Assembly: GCA_004335835.1 (NCBI GenBank)
Contig: RWJK01001392.1
Span: 1 to 11,194, forward strand
Reading direction: 5' to 3'
Source of the DNA: Scenedesmus sp. ARA3
Taxonomy: Eukaryota; Chlorophyta; Chlorophyceae; Sphaeropleales; Scenedesmaceae
DNA: 11,194 bases
Shown here: piece after piece, positions 9,314 to 11,194 of the stretch
How positions within the stretch are numbered: the first letter of the stretch is position 1
Layout: every line of letters begins with the position of its first letter
Made by a program: the position numbers and the translations under genes
Notes under the pieces: generated by a model
The model's database searches: none
Seen by the model: only the letters and a program-made list of their open reading frames with translations
Told to the model about the DNA's origin: nothing

Positions 9314-9464
9314 AAAGCCAGTGACAGCATTGCGCGCTCACCAGTGTTGTTTCGCCGATGTCTCTCAGGAAGTTGTTGAGGTCGCTGACCTTGTACTTCT
9401 TGTTGCCGGCGGCAACAGTCACAGCCACCTGAAAGCAGCAGCAGCAGCGGCAGCAGCAGCAGCC

Positions 9465-9499
<35 letters not shown>

Positions 9500-9583
9500 C
9501 AACCGCAGCAGGGTCAGAAGTTGGCCAGCTCCCCAACCTTGTAGTTCTTGTTGCCGGCAGCCACAGTCACCGCCGCCTGCAGT

Positions 9584-9628
<45 letters not shown>

Positions 9629-11086
9629 GCAGCAGCAGCAGAGGCAGGCAAACCATAGCAGGGTCAGGAGTTGGCCAGCTTCCCAGCATGGCTGTTGGCG
9701 GCCACAGTGACAGCCACCTGCAGACGGCAGCAGCAGCAGCAGGCATCAGAAGCAGAGTGAACAGAGCTATCAATGCAAGTGTCGGACAACACGGCGGGGC
9801 ATCCAGCACAGTTGCTGTGAGTCCTTCGGCATATCTTCAACCACAACGCATTTGCTGCAACACAGTTGCTGCCGCTGGCTGTGCACGGCCCCTGCAATGC
9901 ACTGCCGACGTCAACGCGCCTCTCTCTTGTGCAAGTAAGTAGCGGGGCACCGCTCAACAACAGTATGCAAAAGCTGGCTGATCAAGAACAATTCCACCAG
10001 ACTCACCGCCTGCGCCCCAAAAGCCTCCACATACGGCATCATCTGCACCACACTCGGCATGCCCTGAGTGATGCTGTACATGTGCTGCCGCACATTCTCA
10101 GGGCCTCCCAGCACCGCAGCCAGCTCCTCAGTCAGCCAAGGCAGCACGTAGTCAAAGAGGCCGCTGGCGCGCGCTGCTAGTGTTGCCACAGAGCCGCCAA
10201 ACATTGGGGCCAGCGCGATGTGGCCCTGCACCTTGCCCTGGCTGCAGTTTGGAGCACAGCAGGCACAAAAGGTGATGCGCAAGGGGTGAGTGTGCGGATG
10301 AGACAATTGGAACCTTGGCCGTCAGGTTGTTTGCAGCGATTTGTTTTGTGCTGCGCGGGGCATGCCCTGCAGCCCAACACACAGCCTGCAGCAGCCCTGT
10401 ACTCATGCAGCTCTCACAGGGACGGCCCCTGCAGCAGCTGCAATCCCACTGTAGCGCCATGTGAATGTGCAATGATGATGGCCTGCTTCCCAGTAACAAA
10501 AGACGCAAATCAAGCAAGCAACCAACGTCAGCAGCAGCTGCAGCTGGCAGCCGCAAACAACTATCAGTATGGCATGCAGCACTCACAGCGATGGCTCCTG
10601 CAGCAGCTGCAGCCCCACTGTAGCGCCATGCGCGTTTGCAATGATGATGGCTTTCTGCCCAGTATCAAAAGACGCAAATCCAGCAAGCAAACAAAGTCAG
10701 CAGCAGCCGCGACAGGCAGCCGCATCCATTGAACAATATACCAAGCAGCACTCACAGCGATGGCTCCTGCAGCAGCTGCAGCCCCACCGTAGCCCCGTGC
10801 GAGTGTGCAATGATGATGGCCTTCTGCCCACTAAAAAGGGTTTGAAACGAAGCAAGCATACCAGGTCAACAGCAGCTGCAGCAGGCAGTCGCAACCATTT
10901 GATAGCATATTAAGCAGAACTCACAGCAATGGCTCCTGCAGCAGCTGCAGCCCGACAGTCGCCCCGTGCGAGTGCGCAATGATGATGGCTTTCTGCCCGC
11001 TGCGCGCCACGCGCTTTAGCACCTCGCCAGCCATCAGCCGCAGCTGGCCTGAGGCTGCCATGCTGTCAATGTCTAGCCGGAAATCT

Positions 11087-11127
<41 letters not shown>

Positions 11128-11194
11128 TGAGTTGCAGGTGGGTGTGCAAGGAGGCATCAGCCGCAGCTGCCCTGAGGCGGCCATGCTGTCGATG
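7923..11194 (-). CDS. LCAT/PDAT/phospholipase A2-like lipase or acyltransferase, 3' part of gene
   Basis: Proposed exons are 11084-10925, 10241-10007, 9428-9342, 8617-8397 and 8049-7923; donors are all GTGAG-type, acceptors are all CAG, and every phase agrees. They encode the C-terminal 275 or so residues of an alpha/beta hydrolase of the lecithin:cholesterol acyltransferase family. In order: DFRLD (the family's D-W/F-R region), nucleophile elbow AHSHG with Ser at 10971-10969, GHIALAPMFGGSV (the AP.GGS motif), NNFLRDIG, PPGVQSFCIYG, GKGDGVVNLESL with the catalytic Asp, and GVTHYSVYS with the catalytic His, ending APKG and TGA at 7925-7923. The triad is therefore complete. Such enzymes move or hydrolyse acyl chains of phospholipids or form triacylglycerol; which reaction applies here cannot be told, nor the location, because the N-terminal part (lid, membrane anchor or signal) lies beyond 11194. 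The acceptor at 11085 sits at the end of a CTG run; reading through the run as poly-Ala is also open, but an intron fits the family better. Confidence 0.85.
8198..8391. repeat. TGGTCAAAC-type minisatellite, two blocks
   Basis: A unit of about 10-11 bases around TGGTCAAAC is repeated about five times at 8198-8250 and again at 8341-8391. Both blocks lie directly after a copy of the lipase exon-4 end on the minus strand, so the minisatellite was carried along when that exon end was duplicated. Both are inside the intron 8050-8396. Confidence 0.85.
8251..8459 (-). repeat. Duplicated end of lipase exon 4 with donor, 143 bp apart
   Basis: The true exon end (8459-8397) encodes VDAVGKGDGVVNLESLRLCK followed by donor GTGAGA. 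A second copy at 8315-8254 encodes VDAVLKVDGVVNLESLWLCK followed by GTGCGG. The copy lies in the following intron. The residue pattern around the catalytic Asp is partly altered (GKGDG to LKVDG), and no acceptor is evident just before it. Confidence 0.85.
8600..9060 (-). repeat. Five-copy array of acceptor plus start of lipase exon 4, period 109 bp
   Basis: On the minus strand the sequence CTGCTGCTGCCCGCAG followed by GCCTCCAGCTACAGCCAGGTGCA occurs with exon edges at 9050, 8944, 8835, 8726 and 8617. Steps are 106, 109, 109 and 109 bp. The middle three copies are nearly identical, so the array is young or homogenised. Only the last copy (8617) continues into AAPSLLKAGPPPG; the others switch after about 35 bases to sequence with ACACCACAGTCTGCC and then the next acceptor. 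All four extra copies lie in the intron 8618-9341. Confidence 0.9.
9277..9309. repeat. (CTG)n microsatellite in intron
   Basis: A pure run of about 11 triplets lies inside the intron following lipase exon 3, near its 5' end on the minus strand. Confidence 0.9.
9434..9499. repeat. (CAG)n imperfect microsatellite
   Basis: About 22 CAG-type triplets with a few CGG/CCG interruptions lie directly upstream (minus strand) of the real acceptor of lipase exon 3 and form part of its intron 3' end. Confidence 0.9.
9586..9642. repeat. (CAG)n microsatellite
   Basis: About 18 triplets, mostly perfect CAG, lie between two decoy copies of the lipase exon-3 start, in the position matching the run at 9434-9499. 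Confidence 0.9.
10413..10984 (-). repeat. Four-copy array of nucleophile-elbow exon end plus donor, period 169 bp
   Basis: The motif ctcacag marking the donor appears at 10413, 10582, 10751 and 10920: three steps of exactly 169 bp. Each unit on the minus strand contains the codons around AIIIAHSHG..GLQLLQ, then a GTGAG-type donor and about 90 bases of intron. The copy at 10920 is joined to the real exon. The copy at 10751 keeps AHSHG and has gained or kept an acceptor. The copy at 10582 reads ANAHG, with the nucleophile Ser replaced by Ala. The copy at 10413 keeps AHSHG. Confidence 0.92.
10756..10830 (-). other. Potential 75-nt cassette exon carrying a second nucleophile elbow
   Basis: On the minus strand this decoy copy is preceded by a long pyrimidine tract and CCCTTTTTAG (AG at 10832-10831) and followed by donor GTGAGT (from 10755). 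It is 75 bases long and fits phase 2 at both ends: joined after the real exon (ending CT) it gives Leu, then GQKAIIIAHSHG, ATVGLQLLQEPS and Leu, with no stop. Inclusion would lengthen the lipase by 25 residues. Whether it is used cannot be told from DNA. Confidence 0.5.
11030..11194 (-). repeat. Duplicated lipase exon segment flanking a CAG run
   Basis: The codons for DSMAASGQLRLM occur at about 11031-11071 within the real exon and again at about 11155-11194, reaching the window edge, displaced by about 124 bp. Between them lies a (CAG)n run at 11086-11126, read as CTG on the minus strand; the last CAG serves as the exon's acceptor before ATTTCCGG. The upstream copy leaves the homology after LRLM and runs into CCTTGCACACCCACC, so it is likely intronic. 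Confidence 0.8.

Larger units (their letters stand above)
9428..9730 (-). repeat. Three-copy array of acceptor plus start of lipase exon 3, separated by CAG runs
   Basis: Exon edges lie at 9717, 9576 and 9428 on the minus strand, spaced 141 and 148 bp. The first two copies read VAVTVAANSHAGKLANS and AAVTVAAGNKNYKVGELANF and then hit TGA. The last copy (VAVTVAAGNKKYKVSDLNNF and on to LRDIG) is the functional exon. The stop in both decoys comes from AACTCCTGA or AACTTCTGA where the real exon has AACTTCCTGAGA, so it looks like one shared short deletion followed by duplication. CTG runs fill the space between copies. Confidence 0.88.

Noticed and set aside
9255..9710. Plus-strand frame with long Ala and Gln tracts
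   Set aside because: It is translation of intronic CAG runs on the wrong strand of the lipase gene.
10413..10926. Tandem catalytic exons as mutually exclusive exons
   Set aside because: The real exon extends upstream past the duplicated part, so it cannot be swapped cleanly; only the copy at 10756-10830 could be added as a cassette.

Overview
This window looks like nuclear DNA of a green alga, most likely a chlorophycean and perhaps of the Scenedesmaceae type; the organism is an inference. The signs are CAG/CTG triplet runs throughout, GT-AG introns with GTGAG-type donors and pyrimidine-rich acceptors, candidate TGTAA poly(A) signals, poly-Ala and poly-Gln tracts, and secreted or membrane proteins. 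Nothing is arranged like a bacterial operon.

Three multi-exon genes can be assembled by hand from conserved protein motifs plus agreement of intron phase. (1) Plus strand, 763-1845: the 3' part of a gene encoding a beta/gamma-crystallin calcium-binding domain, a Gly/Ser/Thr linker and a complete CAP/SCP domain (exons 763-925 and 1391-1845); its 5' exons are probably upstream of the window. Two decayed copies of its 3' end follow (1890-2086, 2201-2305). (2) Minus strand, 5933-2718: an unrecognised 936-residue multi-pass membrane protein with a signal peptide, a poly-Gln tract and four C-terminal membrane segments (five exons). (3) Minus strand, 11194-7923: the 3' two thirds or so of an LCAT/PDAT/lysosomal-phospholipase-A2-like lipase or acyltransferase (five exons; nucleophile AHSHG, acid in GDGVVN, His in GVTHYS). 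Gene 1 and gene 2 converge. Gene 3 lies head-to-tail behind gene 2, separated by about 2 kb with no convincing gene.

The most unusual property is that genes 1 and 3 carry a tandem array at nearly every exon end visible: 303-762 (period about 155), 960-1500 (about 223-234), 1820-2305 (about 241-249), 7803-7981 (119), 8251-8459 (143), 8600-9060 (109), 9428-9730 (141-148), 10413-10984 (exactly 169) and 11030-11194 (about 124). Most units contain one exon edge, its splice site and some adjacent intron, often with a CAG/CTG run. In each array only the copy joined to the unique exon body can be the normal exon; the others are decoy exon edges. Gene 2, with short introns of 63-137 bp, has none. One decoy in gene 3 (10756-10830) is a complete 75-nt, phase 2-2 potential cassette exon that would insert a second serine nucleophile elbow in frame.
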